Assembly: GCF_009295825.1 (NCBI RefSeq)
Contig: NZ_WHKF01000006.1
Location: 1 to 64,000 of the forward strand
Reading direction: 5' to 3'
Length of the DNA: 64,000 nucleotides
Source: Marinifilum sp. N1E240
GTDB taxonomy: Bacteria; Bacteroidota; Bacteroidia; Bacteroidales; Marinifilaceae
Shown: piece after piece, positions 25,438-34,167 of the stretch
Layout: every line of letters starts with the position of its first letter
Position numbering within the stretch: the stretch's first letter is position 1
Made by a program: the position numbers and the translations under genes
Notes under the pieces: generated by a model
The model's database searches: none
Seen by the model: the letters and a program-made list of their open reading frames with translations, nothing else
Told to the model about the DNA's origin: nothing

Positions 25438-26340
25438 ATGAATATCAGCTATAGCATTCAAAAAGTTAATTTCTTTGCAGATCAATTCGAAGACAAAGGA
25501 AAAGTGAACGAAGAAGAATTGATTGATGCATTCTATAATTTTCCCTTTGTTGAACAGTTTGAGGAAGCTAAAAATAGAAAATTGACATCCTGTTTTCCTA
25601 AAATTATTTTTAAGAGTGATTGTGGACTATCTCTAAGTATTTGGGCAGAGAGTGAAGAAGGTTTTTTCTTAAAATATGAAAACGAATCGCAGGAATCAGA
25701 ATTTTATATTTCAAACGAATTCAATGCAAGTAATGATGGATTAATTGTTGAGAATATCATTGAACTTTTTAGCAAAGGAAAAATAGAAAACCTTTTAACA
25801 TTACGTCCAAAGGAAAATGCCGATCAACTTGCCGCTTTAAGCAAGAAGCTGAAAATTAGCAATAATGATCAAGCGAAAACCTATAAATATAAGGAAAAGA
25901 AGAAATTCAAACATTTTACCTGGCTAATTATCTGCCTTATCTCTACCCTTATCTTTTCTTTCTTTTTAAAAGGAAGAGATTTTGATATTGCATGGAAAAT
26001 ATATTTGTTCTTTAGTATGTATTGGTTACCATCACTGCTACTTTATTTTAGTTATTGGCTTAAAAATGAGAACACCACCATCCTTATAGATCGTGAGTTA
26101 AAAACCATTACTTATGAAAAAGATGGAACAAGAATTAAGCTTAATCGTGCTGACATTTGTGATTGTTCATTGATCGAAACCCGATCATCCAGAAGATTTG
26201 TACACTCTTTTCGTTATTTATCAATAGAGCAAAATAATGAAAGGAACTTTGTTATTACAAATATAATTGTTGAACCTGAACTGATTATTGAAGCACTTAA
26301 TTTGCATTATAGAGTGAAAAGAAAATTTTTACCTTTTTAA
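25438..26340 (+). CDS. Unrecognised protein with two central membrane segments
   Basis: A 300-residue protein: a soluble N-terminal domain (1-155), two membrane segments (about 162-180 and 190-210) and a C-terminal domain (215-300) with a pleckstrin-like feel (ILIDRELKTITYEKDGTRIKLNRADI). The C-terminal pattern resembles membrane-anchored PH-like domains, but this is only an impression. No functional call. Confidence 0.65.
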   Translation: MNISYSIQKVNFFADQFEDKGKVNEEELIDAFYNFPFVEQFEEAKNRKLTSCFPKIIFKSDCGLSLSIWAESEEGFFLKYENESQESEFYISNEFNASNDGLIVENIIELFSKGKIENLLTLRPKENADQLAALSKKLKISNNDQAKTYKYKEKKKFKHFTWLIICLISTLIFSFFLKGRDFDIAWKIYLFFSMYWLPSLLLYFSYWLKNENTTILIDRELKTITYEKDGTRIKLNRADICDCSLIETRSSRRFVHSFRYLSIEQNNERNFVITNIIVEPELIIEALNLHYRVKRKFLPF

Positions 26341-26387
26341 TTTTGGTATAGATACAATTGCTAACAAAATCATAAATCATTTGAAAA

Positions 26388-26879
26388 ATGAAAGCATCTT
26401 TTAAAACTTTACTAATTATTTTATTAATTCTTATTGGCATGAACAAAATACAGGCGCAAACTACAGAGACAAAACTTGATCAAGTTGAATTAATGAAACA
26501 GTTTATTGGAAGCTGGAAGGGCGAATTTGGTGACAACTCCGTATTTGTATGTGAGAACAAACAGTTTGCAAACGGGATTATATCTACTAGCCAAATTACT
26601 ATCAATGGTGAAATTATTGAGTCGGTTGCACAACTTTATGGATATGATAATAAAACAGACAAGTTTATTATTGCAGAACTTAAAAGATCTACCTCTGTCA
26701 TAGAAATCTGCTCAACCTGGTTTACATCTAAAAATACAGGTGAGATTATTATTACCAACCCGGATAATGCTCCTTTTAGATTTAAATTTGAATTCAAAAC
26801 TCCGGATATACTTGAGCAAACAGCGATACAGGATGATAAAGTGGTCAATAAAATTATACTTGAGCGAGTAGTAAATTAA
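26388..26879 (+). CDS. Secreted DUF1579/lipocalin-like protein
   Basis: A 163-residue protein with a signal peptide (cleavage near IQAQT) and a small beta-rich domain beginning QFIGSWKGEFGDN, the opening usual in lipocalin-like and DUF1579 proteins. The family match is by pattern only. Confidence 0.65.
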   Translation: MKASFKTLLIILLILIGMNKIQAQTTETKLDQVELMKQFIGSWKGEFGDNSVFVCENKQFANGIISTSQITINGEIIESVAQLYGYDNKTDKFIIAELKRSTSVIEICSTWFTSKNTGEIIITNPDNAPFRFKFEFKTPDILEQTAIQDDKVVNKIILERVVN

Positions 26880-26884
26880 AAACA

Positions 26885-26985
26885 TTTCAAAATCAGCATT
26901 ATCCCCTTTTTGAGAAGAATTTAAAAGTGAGTGCAACTATTCGTAACTGGAACAGTTGTAAAGCTGATGGAGCTGTTAAAAACAT
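26885..26985 (+). pseudogene. Decayed 3' end of a second DUF1697 gene
   Basis: The DNA AAAATCAGCA..TTTTTGAGAAGAATTT.. AAGTGAGTGCAACTATTCGTAACTGGAA aligns with the last third of the DUF1697 gene at 23,960-24,055 (KISNQFFEKNLKVSATTRNW). It has a frameshift and no start. It shows that the genes between the two copies were inserted into or beside a DUF1697 duplication. Confidence 0.7.
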
Positions 26986-26993
26986 GAGTCACT

Positions 26994-27533
26994 ATGAAAA
27001 AAACTGTTATATATTTAATTATTATTTTTAGTTGGCTAAGTGCTTATTCTCAATCTGATTTAGATAAATCATTAGATAATGTTAAATCAATTGAGTTACC
27101 TATTATTGATTCGATAGGACATATATTGAATTCTCAATCAATAGTTATTGATTCCACAAGCTGGAATAATCTAGAACTTGATACTTTAGAAAAGTTTAAT
27201 GAGCAATTTAATTATTCAATAAGAGGTTATTGGAAGATTCAAAATTCCAAAATTCTATTAATTAAAAGAGCGTCCACGGAAGAAAACATTCATTGGGTTG
27301 TTCTTTTTTATGAAAATACTTTATCGGATTGGTTGATGACAGCCTATGATAATTCAGAAGGTTTCTTAAGTATTAATTCTCATATAAATTGGGATAGAGT
27401 AATAATACATTCATGGAATGAATTTGCGGATAGTAAGCGAATTATTAAAGAATATCACATAGAATATACTGAGAAGAATAGCATCAAATTTATTGAAAGG
27501 AAAACAGTTTCTGAAGATCTAATTGAAAAATAG
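26994..27533 (+). CDS. Unrecognised secreted protein
   Basis: A 179-residue protein with a signal peptide (residues 1-19, ending SAYSQ). The remainder is acidic and beta-rich, with no family I can name. It starts 8 bp after the DUF1697 remnant. Confidence 0.6.
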   Translation: MKKTVIYLIIIFSWLSAYSQSDLDKSLDNVKSIELPIIDSIGHILNSQSIVIDSTSWNNLELDTLEKFNEQFNYSIRGYWKIQNSKILLIKRASTEENIHWVVLFYENTLSDWLMTAYDNSEGFLSINSHINWDRVIIHSWNEFADSKRIIKEYHIEYTEKNSIKFIERKTVSEDLIEK

Positions 27534-27567
27534 ATAAATGTTAATACTTAAATCGCAATAAATTAAA

Positions 27568-28116
27568 ATGAAAACATATACTTTAATATTATTTGCATTA
27601 GTTATTTACTCTTGCTCATCACCTAATGAAGATAGTCGAATTCGAATATTAAATTATTCCGTTGGAGACTCATTGGTAAATAACTACGACACGATTAAAG
27701 AAATGGATAAACCATCTATTTATGCTCGAGATACTAGGGATCCCAGGATAGAGTTTAGCCTAATCGACAAATACATATCCAAAATACGCTATAAAAACCT
27801 TACCAATAAAGAAATCGAAGATTTTACAATTGAAATCACTGAAAAATTAAAGCAAAAACCAAAATATCAAAAAGATATAAAGGCAAGTGGGGTTATTTTT
27901 TATGGAGAAGATTATAAATGGATAGATTCAATAAGCAAGGATCACATTTCAATTTTTATACCTATGAAAAATGGTAAAAAGTTAAAAGGAACCTTATCTA
28001 TATATAATGAAAAAATATATAAAAACTTAATTCGAAAATTTGATCCTGAATATTATGCTGATTCAATAAGAATGCAAGAATTGAATAAAAATAGATCACT
28101 AACCAAACCACAATAA
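27568..28116 (+). CDS. Unrecognised lipoprotein
   Basis: A 182-residue protein with a lipobox (LVIYSCSSP, Cys at about residue 16). The mature part is charged and lysine-rich. It is in the same direction as its neighbours with a 34-bp gap. No known domain. Confidence 0.65.
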   Translation: MKTYTLILFALVIYSCSSPNEDSRIRILNYSVGDSLVNNYDTIKEMDKPSIYARDTRDPRIEFSLIDKYISKIRYKNLTNKEIEDFTIEITEKLKQKPKYQKDIKASGVIFYGEDYKWIDSISKDHISIFIPMKNGKKLKGTLSIYNEKIYKNLIRKFDPEYYADSIRMQELNKNRSLTKPQ

Positions 28117-28146
28117 AGACTCAATAAGAATTAAACATCCTTATAA

Positions 28147-28599
28147 ATGAACTACGAATTTATAAAAACCCGATTAGCGCCTTGCGGTTTGCACTGCGGA
28201 AAATGCTTTGCTTTTAAGGATGGTGACATTGCCAAAAAGAGCCAGGCCCTGCAAAATGACTTGGGAGAATTCTCGGTTTATGCCGAGCGATTTGTAGATT
28301 TACTGAACAAACCAGTATTCGAAAAATATCCCGACTTTAAAGAGATGCTGGATTATTTCTCTCTGGCAGAATGCTCGGGTTGCCGAAACGAAAAATGCAA
28401 ACTGTTCGCAAATTGCAAGCTACGCTCCTGTTCCGAAGAAAAAGGAGTTGACTACTGTTTTGAGTGTACTGATTTTCCTTGTGGCAACACCGGGTTCGAT
28501 GAACACCTAAACCAACGCTCCGTAAACATCAACAAAAGAATGAAAACCATTGGTGTAGAGGAGTATTACCGGGAGATTAAGGACAAAGCCAGATACTAA
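28147..28599 (+). CDS. DUF3795 cysteine-rich protein
   Basis: A 150-residue soluble protein with many cysteines: LAPCGLHCGKCFAFKDG, CSGCRNEKCKLFANCKLRSCSEEKGVDYCFECTDFPC. These are the metal-binding motifs of DUF3795. A zinc or iron-sulfur site is likely; function unknown. Codon use is closer to the core genes than to the small neighbours. Confidence 0.88.
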   Translation: MNYEFIKTRLAPCGLHCGKCFAFKDGDIAKKSQALQNDLGEFSVYAERFVDLLNKPVFEKYPDFKEMLDYFSLAECSGCRNEKCKLFANCKLRSCSEEKGVDYCFECTDFPCGNTGFDEHLNQRSVNINKRMKTIGVEEYYREIKDKARY

Positions 28600-28622
28600 A
28601 AAAGCCCCAATAAAGGGGCTTA
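28598..28622 (-). terminator. Terminator for the minus-strand gene at 28,698
   Basis: Stem AAGCCCC/GGGGCTT with a 6-nt loop; on the minus strand it runs into TTTTTT. It lies between two convergent genes. Confidence 0.75.
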
Positions 28623-28697
28623 CCAAAAATTATGAATTCTTCAATTACCAAAGGTAAATGTGAAAACTAACTTACGAACATTCTAAAATATATCTAC

Positions 28698-29330
28698 TTA
28701 ATCCAGTGCTTCTAATGTAATTTTTATGCCTTTGGAACGTAAACCAACTTCCTTACCGTTCTTCATAAAATAAGCATAATATTCACGAAGCTCAGCCTGA
28801 GTAGCATCTCGTCTCTCTCGAGTATCATCGAAATATGGATGAGCTACTACGCATTGAAAATCGTAAGGACCTCCGTTAATTCTACTGTACAAACGAATGC
28901 CTTCGAATGGTGTTTTTTCATAGGTAATGTGAGGCACTCCAGCTACCATTTTTACATGTAAATCCGGCGCTTTGGTATCCGTATCAATAATTTTTACTGT
29001 ATTATTCATACCCAAGTCTTCCAACATTTCGGGAGTACAATTTGGACTGGCTTCCACCAATTTCTTGAAATCCCGCACTATCTTCTCTGTTGGCTTACGA
29101 TTGGTTTTATAGTTTATCGTTGCTGCCTTGGAAGCCATTCTTTTGGCTATTTTATCCTCTCTAATATCCGATAAGGTTTTTAGAGCATCAAGTACGGCGG
29201 CCACCTGTTCAGGTGAAATACCAAGCGTTTCAGCATACAAATTAATTTTTCCACTAAAATTATTTGATTTTAGTTCAAATCCTTCTTCTGATTTCTCAAC
29301 AAAGTCTTTTGTAATTGTTATTTGACTCAT
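28698..29330 (-). CDS. Conserved protein of unknown function
   Basis: Start chosen at 29,330 (MSQITITKDFV), giving 210 residues; a longer frame begins at 29,390 but adds an atypical leader. The protein is soluble, with a helical N-terminal half and a C-terminal part that includes HITYEKTPFEGIRLYSRINGGPYDF and AHPYFDDTRERRDATQAELREYYAYF. The pattern recalls Bacteroidota proteins often found next to mobile regions, but I cannot name the family. Operator-like palindromes lie upstream. Confidence 0.75.
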   Translation of the reverse strand: MSQITITKDFVEKSEEGFELKSNNFSGKINLYAETLGISPEQVAAVLDALKTLSDIREDKIAKRMASKAATINYKTNRKPTEKIVRDFKKLVEASPNCTPEMLEDLGMNNTVKIIDTDTKAPDLHVKMVAGVPHITYEKTPFEGIRLYSRINGGPYDFQCVVAHPYFDDTRERRDATQAELREYYAYFMKNGKEVGLRSKGIKITLEALD

Positions 29331-29525
29331 AATAGCAGTTTTATGGTTTAACATTTTAGTCTTAATTAAATTTAGCAAATCACAAATCATATAAGCAAGA
29401 CATTTCCAATTATTTTGACGAAAATAAGAGCATAAAAGTCTGTAAGTCTTTATTTATAGGACTTTTATTTTTTAAAAATATTCCATTTTTCACTTCTTAA
29501 ACTCTCTTTTTTTAGTCATTTTTTC

Positions 29526-29974
29526 TTCTACACTTTTTAGAAAAAGACTATGTTAATTTAAAATTTTATTTATACGTTTTATTAGTCGATTTTTTAATTG
29601 GCAAAACTCTTCAACACCCCTTATCTATCCTACTCTTGGCATAAAAGATCAAAATTACCTTCCAAGTTTCAAAAAATGACGTTCTAATTTTTTGTTTCAT
29701 ATTCGTGTAACACACTTAGCTCTACAAGTCTTATTTATTGGCACATCAAGAACACTATTAACTATTTTAAACTAACACATTCATAATTAAAATGTAAAAC
29801 ATTTTCTCAAATTCTGAGAAGTAGAGCCCACATTCTCAACTTCTGAGAATGTAAATTTGACATCGAAACATGCATTTTTGAGGTGTAAATTTGTATTCTA
29901 CACTGTTCAGAATGAAATCAAGAGGTTTAAATGACTGTCTCTATTTTGTAGAATTCATTCTCATTGTTTGAGAA
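29526..29974. promoter_or_regulatory. Cluster of five 17-bp operator-like palindromes
   Basis: Sites of the form TTCT-N9-AGAA occur at 29,526-29,542, 29,804-29,820, 29,833-29,849, 29,896-29,912 and 29,958-29,974. Three share TTCTCA-N5-TGAGAA, and the central one extends to ACATTCTCA-N5-TGAGAATGT. The others carry the TTCTACAC half. Extra half-sites (TGTAGAA) lie at 29,947 and 29,988. Two TAAATTTG -7-like boxes (29,852, 29,886) sit among them. This looks like a multi-site binding region. Confidence 0.6.
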
Positions 29975-30385
29975 TGCAGATCCTAAAGTGTAGAAAACTA
30001 TAGTGACAAGGAAGATTAGAATCTGAAACTTATAAAATGAATGGCAAGCTGTTAAAAAATGTGGAACAATAGTATAGAAGTTTACAATAGAATCTGGTTT
30101 TTGCTTTACCTAAAACAAACGCCTCTACCCTTCCAATTTATAAAATCTTCTCCAATTATCCTAAGCATTAAAATTTCATAATAAATACGATACAATACTT
30201 ATTATTTATCATTAGATTTATACTTTGTATTAGCAAGAGAGGAAATTCTCAGCCAATGGCTAAAAAAACTCTTGCAAAAATAAAAAGTCAGTTAGGTATA
30301 ATTTTAACCGACAACACAAAGAATAACAATAACTTACAACAAACGTCACATAAGTGGTATAAGTTGCATTGCAACATATACATAC
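29975..30385. other. Gene-free stretch before the cassette array
   Basis: No convincing gene. It contains an imperfect hairpin with GCAAGAG (30,233) and CTCTTGC (30,269) arms and an AGCCA-A-TGGCT inner stem, and ends with the palindrome GTTGC-ATT-GCAAC (30,363-30,375) just before the first cassette core of the array. The last 100 bp may be the preceding attC-like site. Confidence 0.4.
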
Positions 30386-30491
30386 GTTGTGCTTCATGCA
30401 GGGAAACTTCAGACAATGAGTATCCTTGATTATTTAGAGTGAATTCTAAACAAGAAAAATTTATAAACGAAACCAAAAATAGAATTTAACT

Positions 30492-30683
30492 ATGAGAAAA
30501 TTTAGGATTGGATTAATAATTTCTGCTGTTGTTGTCATAGTAGTACAACTTGGCGTTGTTGAATACTCCGATTTAAGTTGGTCAGTAAATGCAGGAAGTT
30601 ATTGGGGAATAATATCGATGATTTTATTAATAATAAGTATGATTTACTCAAACCGATACGAAAAGAAAAATCAGACCAAATAA
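30492..30683 (+). CDS. Small two-segment membrane protein
   Basis: A 63-residue protein with membrane segments at about 7-24 and 36-52 and a basic C-terminus (NRYEKKNQTK). It lies inside cassette 2 ahead of an unrelated gene. Its size and topology fit small membrane toxins or immunity-type proteins, but nothing shows this directly. Confidence 0.55.
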   Translation: MRKFRIGLIISAVVVIVVQLGVVEYSDLSWSVNAGSYWGIISMILLIISMIYSNRYEKKNQTK

Positions 30684-30782
30684 AATGCTAGAATTTAGTA
30701 GTATACAGACTTTTGAAATAACTATCAGATGCTAACTATAAATGAATCCATTTAAAATTATGGATTAACAACAATATCATTG

Positions 30783-31238
30783 ATGGGAGAAGTAAGCCAA
30801 GAAATATTAAATGCAATTAGGATATTTAAATCTTCCGCTGAACAAATTAAGAAATTGGATTCTAATTCGAATAAACGTGTTTTTCATGAGCTTCTCAACT
30901 ATTTCGTGAAATCTGGTGACCGACGCTGGTGGTGGGAAGACTTTAAGCAAGATTCATTTGATTTTGTTGATTATGAAAAGCCATTTGAGCATTTGAACGA
31001 CATTATACCTGATTTAACCAAGAATGTTTGGCTAATGATCGAAGATGACCAAGAAGATTTTTATCCTATTTATGACTGTAATCCATCAATCATTGGAGAT
31101 ATTATTGGCGAGTGTTTTGGTTTTGAATATTATGTCTTTGACAAAAACAAAGAGTGGGTGATTTGCGAGAATCATCACAATAGATTAATAGGTATTGGAC
31201 AAATACTGCAAGAGAAAAATATTGATAAAATTAAATAA
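30783..31238 (+). CDS. Unrecognised acidic soluble protein (cassette gene)
   Basis: A 151-residue protein from the second of two adjacent ATGs (MGEVSQEILN). It is rich in Trp and acidic residues (GDRRWWWEDFKQDSFDFVDYEKPFEHL, in two parts) and resembles small immunity-type proteins in composition. Family not recognised with confidence. Its stop is 8 bp from the cassette's 3' core. Confidence 0.65.
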   Translation: MGEVSQEILNAIRIFKSSAEQIKKLDSNSNKRVFHELLNYFVKSGDRRWWWEDFKQDSFDFVDYEKPFEHLNDIIPDLTKNVWLMIEDDQEDFYPIYDCNPSIIGDIIGECFGFEYYVFDKNKEWVICENHHNRLIGIGQILQEKNIDKIK

Positions 31239-31245
31239 AGCACGA

Positions 31246-31443
31246 AAGCACAACACGCGCTCATATAACATAGGCGGGTAGTGGGTTTTCGAAGGTTTTG
31301 TGCTTTTAATGAGCAACGGCAAGGTAGCCATTTTAGAATTGTTATAGTTAAATGTAATCCTAAAATGGCTACCTTGCCTTTTTATAAGATTTGAAACATA
31401 AATCAACTAAGGCGCCTACGTTACATAGCGCCATCCGTTACCA
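31246..31443 (+). repeat. Family I cassette-junction repeat, copy b (attC-like)
   Basis: Almost identical to 667-863 over about 180 bp. It includes CATAGGCGGGTAGTGGG, the long stem GGCAAGGTAGCCATTTTAG/CTAAAATGGCTACCTTGCC followed by TTTTTA, and the terminal GGCGCCTACGTTACATAGCG then CCATCCGTTAC. The outer ends differ from copy a exactly where the neighbouring cassettes begin. Confidence 0.6.
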
Positions 31444-31499
31444 TGCATTATGCCTCGTCCTGGAATATGCATATATAATATTTGATAATTTTTATATAA

Positions 31500-32366
31500 A
31501 TGACAGACTCTGAGATAAGACTGTATTCTTTAGATGATAATACACTTGATGGTATTAAAGAATTGTCAGAAGATACATTTGAACAAATTAAAAATGACAT
31601 TAACATTATAAATAATTATAAATCACATTTTTTAGTTTTTGAATATTTTCAATTAAACTTACTTGAATTTGACAAGTTAAAAAAGAAGTTATATAATGTC
31701 CCTGTTACTAATATTGACATTAAAACTATAGAAAGTGCTAAATTTCATCTGGAAATAAATAGAGTAGCATTTAACTTATTGTCGTCTTTTAGATTTTTTT
31801 TAGATCATGCTGAAACACATATCAAAAGACAATTTGGCAAAAAATCAAATGAATCGAAAGACTTTAAAACTTTGACAAGTTCTTTCTATGATGAATATTT
31901 TAGCTATAGATTTCTATATAAACTCAGGAATTTTTCTCAGCACCTTGGTTTTCCAATAGAAAGAACTCACTATAAAACCATACATAATGAGATCAATCCT
32001 GAAAAATCACAAGGTAATTTTAAACTAATTGTAGGAAAAAGTACTTTGTTAAAGGAGTCTGATTTACTTGGAGCTTTAAAAAATGAAATTGAAAGTATGG
32101 AGGGTGATATTGATATAATTCCTTTTGTATATCAATTGGGGAAACTGGTAGGTAGACTTGAGAAAAGAATCTATTCTTTTCATAGTTTGCAGCTTGTGGA
32201 ATCAATATCAAATTTAGAATTATTTGCAGGTAAATATAAAACCTCAACGAATAATATTTTAATCATATTTGATAGCAATTTACAAGAAGGACAGTTTAAT
32301 ACGCTAACAATACCATTTGATGAAATTAAAGAAATAGAAAGTTTTAAAAATTGGAACTGGAATTAA
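31500..32366 (+). CDS. HEPN-like protein (cassette gene)
   Basis: A 288-residue soluble, mostly helical protein. Residues about 75-145 form a helical bundle with FRFFLDHAETHIKRQ and YRFLYKLRNFSQHLGFP. RNFSQH matches the RX4H motif of HEPN ribonucleases. HEPN proteins are common in toxin-antitoxin and phage-defence systems. No antitoxin partner is beside it. The gene fills cassette 3, whose cores GTTACCATGC (31,437) and GCATGGTAAC (32,370) are exact reverse complements. Confidence 0.65.
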   Translation: MTDSEIRLYSLDDNTLDGIKELSEDTFEQIKNDINIINNYKSHFLVFEYFQLNLLEFDKLKKKLYNVPVTNIDIKTIESAKFHLEINRVAFNLLSSFRFFLDHAETHIKRQFGKKSNESKDFKTLTSSFYDEYFSYRFLYKLRNFSQHLGFPIERTHYKTIHNEINPEKSQGNFKLIVGKSTLLKESDLLGALKNEIESMEGDIDIIPFVYQLGKLVGRLEKRIYSFHSLQLVESISNLELFAGKYKTSTNNILIIFDSNLQEGQFNTLTIPFDEIKEIESFKNWNWN

Positions 32367-32375
32367 AACGCATGG

Positions 32376-32690
32376 TAACAAAAGTAACCGTTGCGCATCC
32401 ACATAAAATTAGATTGATACAATCTAAAAGCCTTAAAAGTTTGTCGATTGGCTAGCTTTTAAGGCTTTGTTTATTTTTTCAGTTGTTGAAAAAATAAAAT
32501 TATTAAGGAATTAAATCAGATCAGCAGCTTAAAAAGAAAAATAGAATTTGGAAGGTCTATTACAGAAATGTATTTTTAGATAGGCTAAGGAAAATAAAGT
32601 AAGATCAAAAGAATCATCAACAAGGGTAAAGACTAATTTGGTGTAAAGTCTAATCTTTAACTTGTGTGAAGGAAGTGCCTTTACGAACAT
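32376..32690 (+). repeat. Family II junction repeat, copy 1 (full length)
   Basis: From TAACAAAAGTAACCGTTGCG to CCTTTACGAACAT. Ends are inverted: GTAA-N5-GCGCATCC on the left against GGAAGTGC (GGATGTGC in other copies)-N2-TTAC on the right. A central stem AAAGCCTTAAAAG/CTTTTAAGGCTTT (32,427-32,468) with a T-rich tail follows. A promoter-like pair TTTG (32,547-32,550)-N20-TATTTTTA lies about 120 bp before the next gene's ATG, which starts 3 bp after the repeat. Confidence 0.7.
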
Positions 32691-32693
32691 ACT

Positions 32694-33317
32694 ATGAAAA
32701 CATTAAAAATAAACATATTACTACTGTTAATTCCGTTTAGTTTAATTGGACAGAATGTGACAGTAATTCATAAAGATGATAACTCCTCTGCTCCGATTAA
32801 AACTAAAATATTAACAATGGACAATCATTTGGCAGTGATTTTTCCTAAAGAATATGAGCCTAAATTCAATGTTGAATATTTAAAAAACAGGTTTACCCCA
32901 GACAGTTTGATCATTAAACATGTTGACAAAAAAATAGAAGAGCTATACATAGATGCAACTAAAATGTATTTAAAAGCTGAATGGAAAACTTTGGAACAGA
33001 ACAAATCCTACTATGATTGGGATAAATTGGTGGAGAATAAGAAAGAAAGAGAAAAAAAACTTATTTCAGCAACATCTAAGAAAAGGAAGAAGCTTGCAAA
33101 AATGGATAGACAATATCTAGGTTTAATCAATTCCAAAGGAGAAAGGATTATTTTGGTACAGTTCATAAAATTAAAAAAGAATGATTACAACTTAAGGACT
33201 TCTATTAAAGATGAGTGGATTGTGGGATGTGGAGATTGGTTTGAAGAGAATACAGAATCTTATGAATATGTTATTGATAGAGATAAGATGTATTTATTTG
33301 GTTGGACAGAAAGATGA
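32694..33317 (+). CDS. Unrecognised secreted, lysine-rich protein
   Basis: A 207-residue protein with a signal peptide (residues 1-19, ending SLIGQ). The mature part contains a highly charged stretch (about 115-140) likely to be helical, then a beta-like tail. No family recognised. It begins immediately after a family II repeat, which probably supplies its promoter. Confidence 0.65.
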   Translation: MKTLKINILLLLIPFSLIGQNVTVIHKDDNSSAPIKTKILTMDNHLAVIFPKEYEPKFNVEYLKNRFTPDSLIIKHVDKKIEELYIDATKMYLKAEWKTLEQNKSYYDWDKLVENKKEREKKLISATSKKRKKLAKMDRQYLGLINSKGERIILVQFIKLKKNDYNLRTSIKDEWIVGCGDWFEENTESYEYVIDRDKMYLFGWTER

Positions 33318-33376
33318 ATCGTAAACCCCATAACAAAAGTTAAAATTAATGGGAGGTGACGCTCAACTTGATAATG

Positions 33377-33425
33377 TAACAAAAACAATAAACTTTTAAA
33401 ATATAGAGAAAAGAGTATTCGGTTA
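33377..33425 (+). repeat. Family III short repeat, copy 1
   Basis: TAACAAAAACAATAAACTTT.. AAAATATAGAGAAAAGAGTATTCGG matches TAACAAAAGCAAACACTTTT.. AAATATAAGAAAAAGTCTATTTGG at 40,105-40,150. Both begin with the same TAACAAAA end that opens family II. Confidence 0.45.
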
Positions 33426-33435
33426 ACAGACCACA

Positions 33436-33478
33436 TAGTGTAAACTATGTGACTTGTACAACTGTAAACTATCTCCCT
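33436..33478 (-). mobile_element. Solo insertion-sequence right end (IS481-like)
   Basis: AGTGTAAACTATGTGACTTG then TGTAAACTATCTCCCT is the reverse complement, with a few changes, of the left end at 884-957. No transposase is left between it and any partner end. Confidence 0.45.
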
Positions 33479-33552
33479 GTACATACATAACCTAATACAC
33501 CTGATCTTACTTAGGATAACATTCTTGTTTAAAGTGAAAAAGGTACAAATTA

Positions 33553-33849
33553 ATGAAGACTATTATTAATCACATTTTAAACTTTTTCTCATCTTCTGAC
33601 AAAGAAGATGAACATTTAGTTGAAATCCAACGGAATGATAAATGCTACTGTGACAGCGGTAAAAAATATAAAAACTGTCATTTAATCAAATTGCAAAAGA
33701 AAGGAAAAATTGCACTTTATTCCATTGACAAGAATGGGATCAATAAAAGAGTGGAGATACTTTCAAAGAGAAAATATAAGAACCAATCTATTCGCTTCAG
33801 AACAAACTTAACTGGTAAAGACATAGGAGGCGGTGGAAATCTTGAATAA
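33553..33849 (+). CDS. SEC-C motif protein
   Basis: A 98-residue protein with RNDKCYCDSGKKYKNCH (about residues 27-43), a SEC-C metal-binding motif (C-X-C-X8-C-H form) as found at the end of SecA and in many small proteins. The C-terminus is basic. Probably zinc-binding; partner unknown. Cassette-array gene with a family II repeat directly downstream. Confidence 0.75.
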   Translation: MKTIINHILNFFSSSDKEDEHLVEIQRNDKCYCDSGKKYKNCHLIKLQKKGKIALYSIDKNGINKRVEILSKRKYKNQSIRFRTNLTGKDIGGGGNLE

Positions 33850-33862
33850 CACAACGCGCTAC

Positions 33863-34148
33863 AACAAAAGTAACCGTTGCGCATCCACATAAAATTAGAT
33901 GAATAGAATATAAAAGCCTTAAAAGTTTGTCTTTTGGCAAGCTTTTAAGGCTTTGTTTTTTGCTTTTAGTTAGTGAAAAAGTAAAATTATTGAGGTCTTA
34001 AACCAGATCAGCAGCTTAAAAAGAAAAATTGAATTTGGAAGGTCTATAACAGAAATGTATTTTTAGGATAGGCTAAGGAAAATAAATTAAGATCAAAAGA
34101 ATTATCAACAAGGGTTAACTTGTATAAAGGATGTGCCTTTGCGAACAT
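33863..34148 (+). repeat. Family II junction repeat, copy 2
   Basis: Full-length except that the AAAGACTAATTT..AAAGTCTAATC internal duplication near the right end is missing. Central stem AAAGCCTTAAAAG/CTTTTAAGGCTTT at about 33,916-33,955. Ends in CCTTTGCGAACATT. Confidence 0.7.
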
Positions 34149-34167
34149 TAAAAAAAACAACGTAGAA

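Larger units (their letters stand above)
30386..31254 (+). other. Cassette 2 (cores GTTGTGCTT and AAGCACAAC)
   Basis: The nine bases GTTGTGCTT at 30,386-30,394 are the exact reverse complement of AAGCACAAC at 31,246-31,254. The interval holds two same-strand genes (30,492 and 30,783). The symmetry is that of an integrated integron cassette: 5' core GTTRRRY-like, 3' core ...AAC. Confidence 0.55.

Noticed and set aside
29852-29893. TAAATTTG boxes among the palindromes as firm promoters.
   Set aside because: No TTTG element lies 19-21 bp upstream of either box.
30288-30476. A 62-codon minus-strand frame.
   Set aside because: It covers the cassette core at 30,386 and the palindrome before it; no start signal or conserved content.
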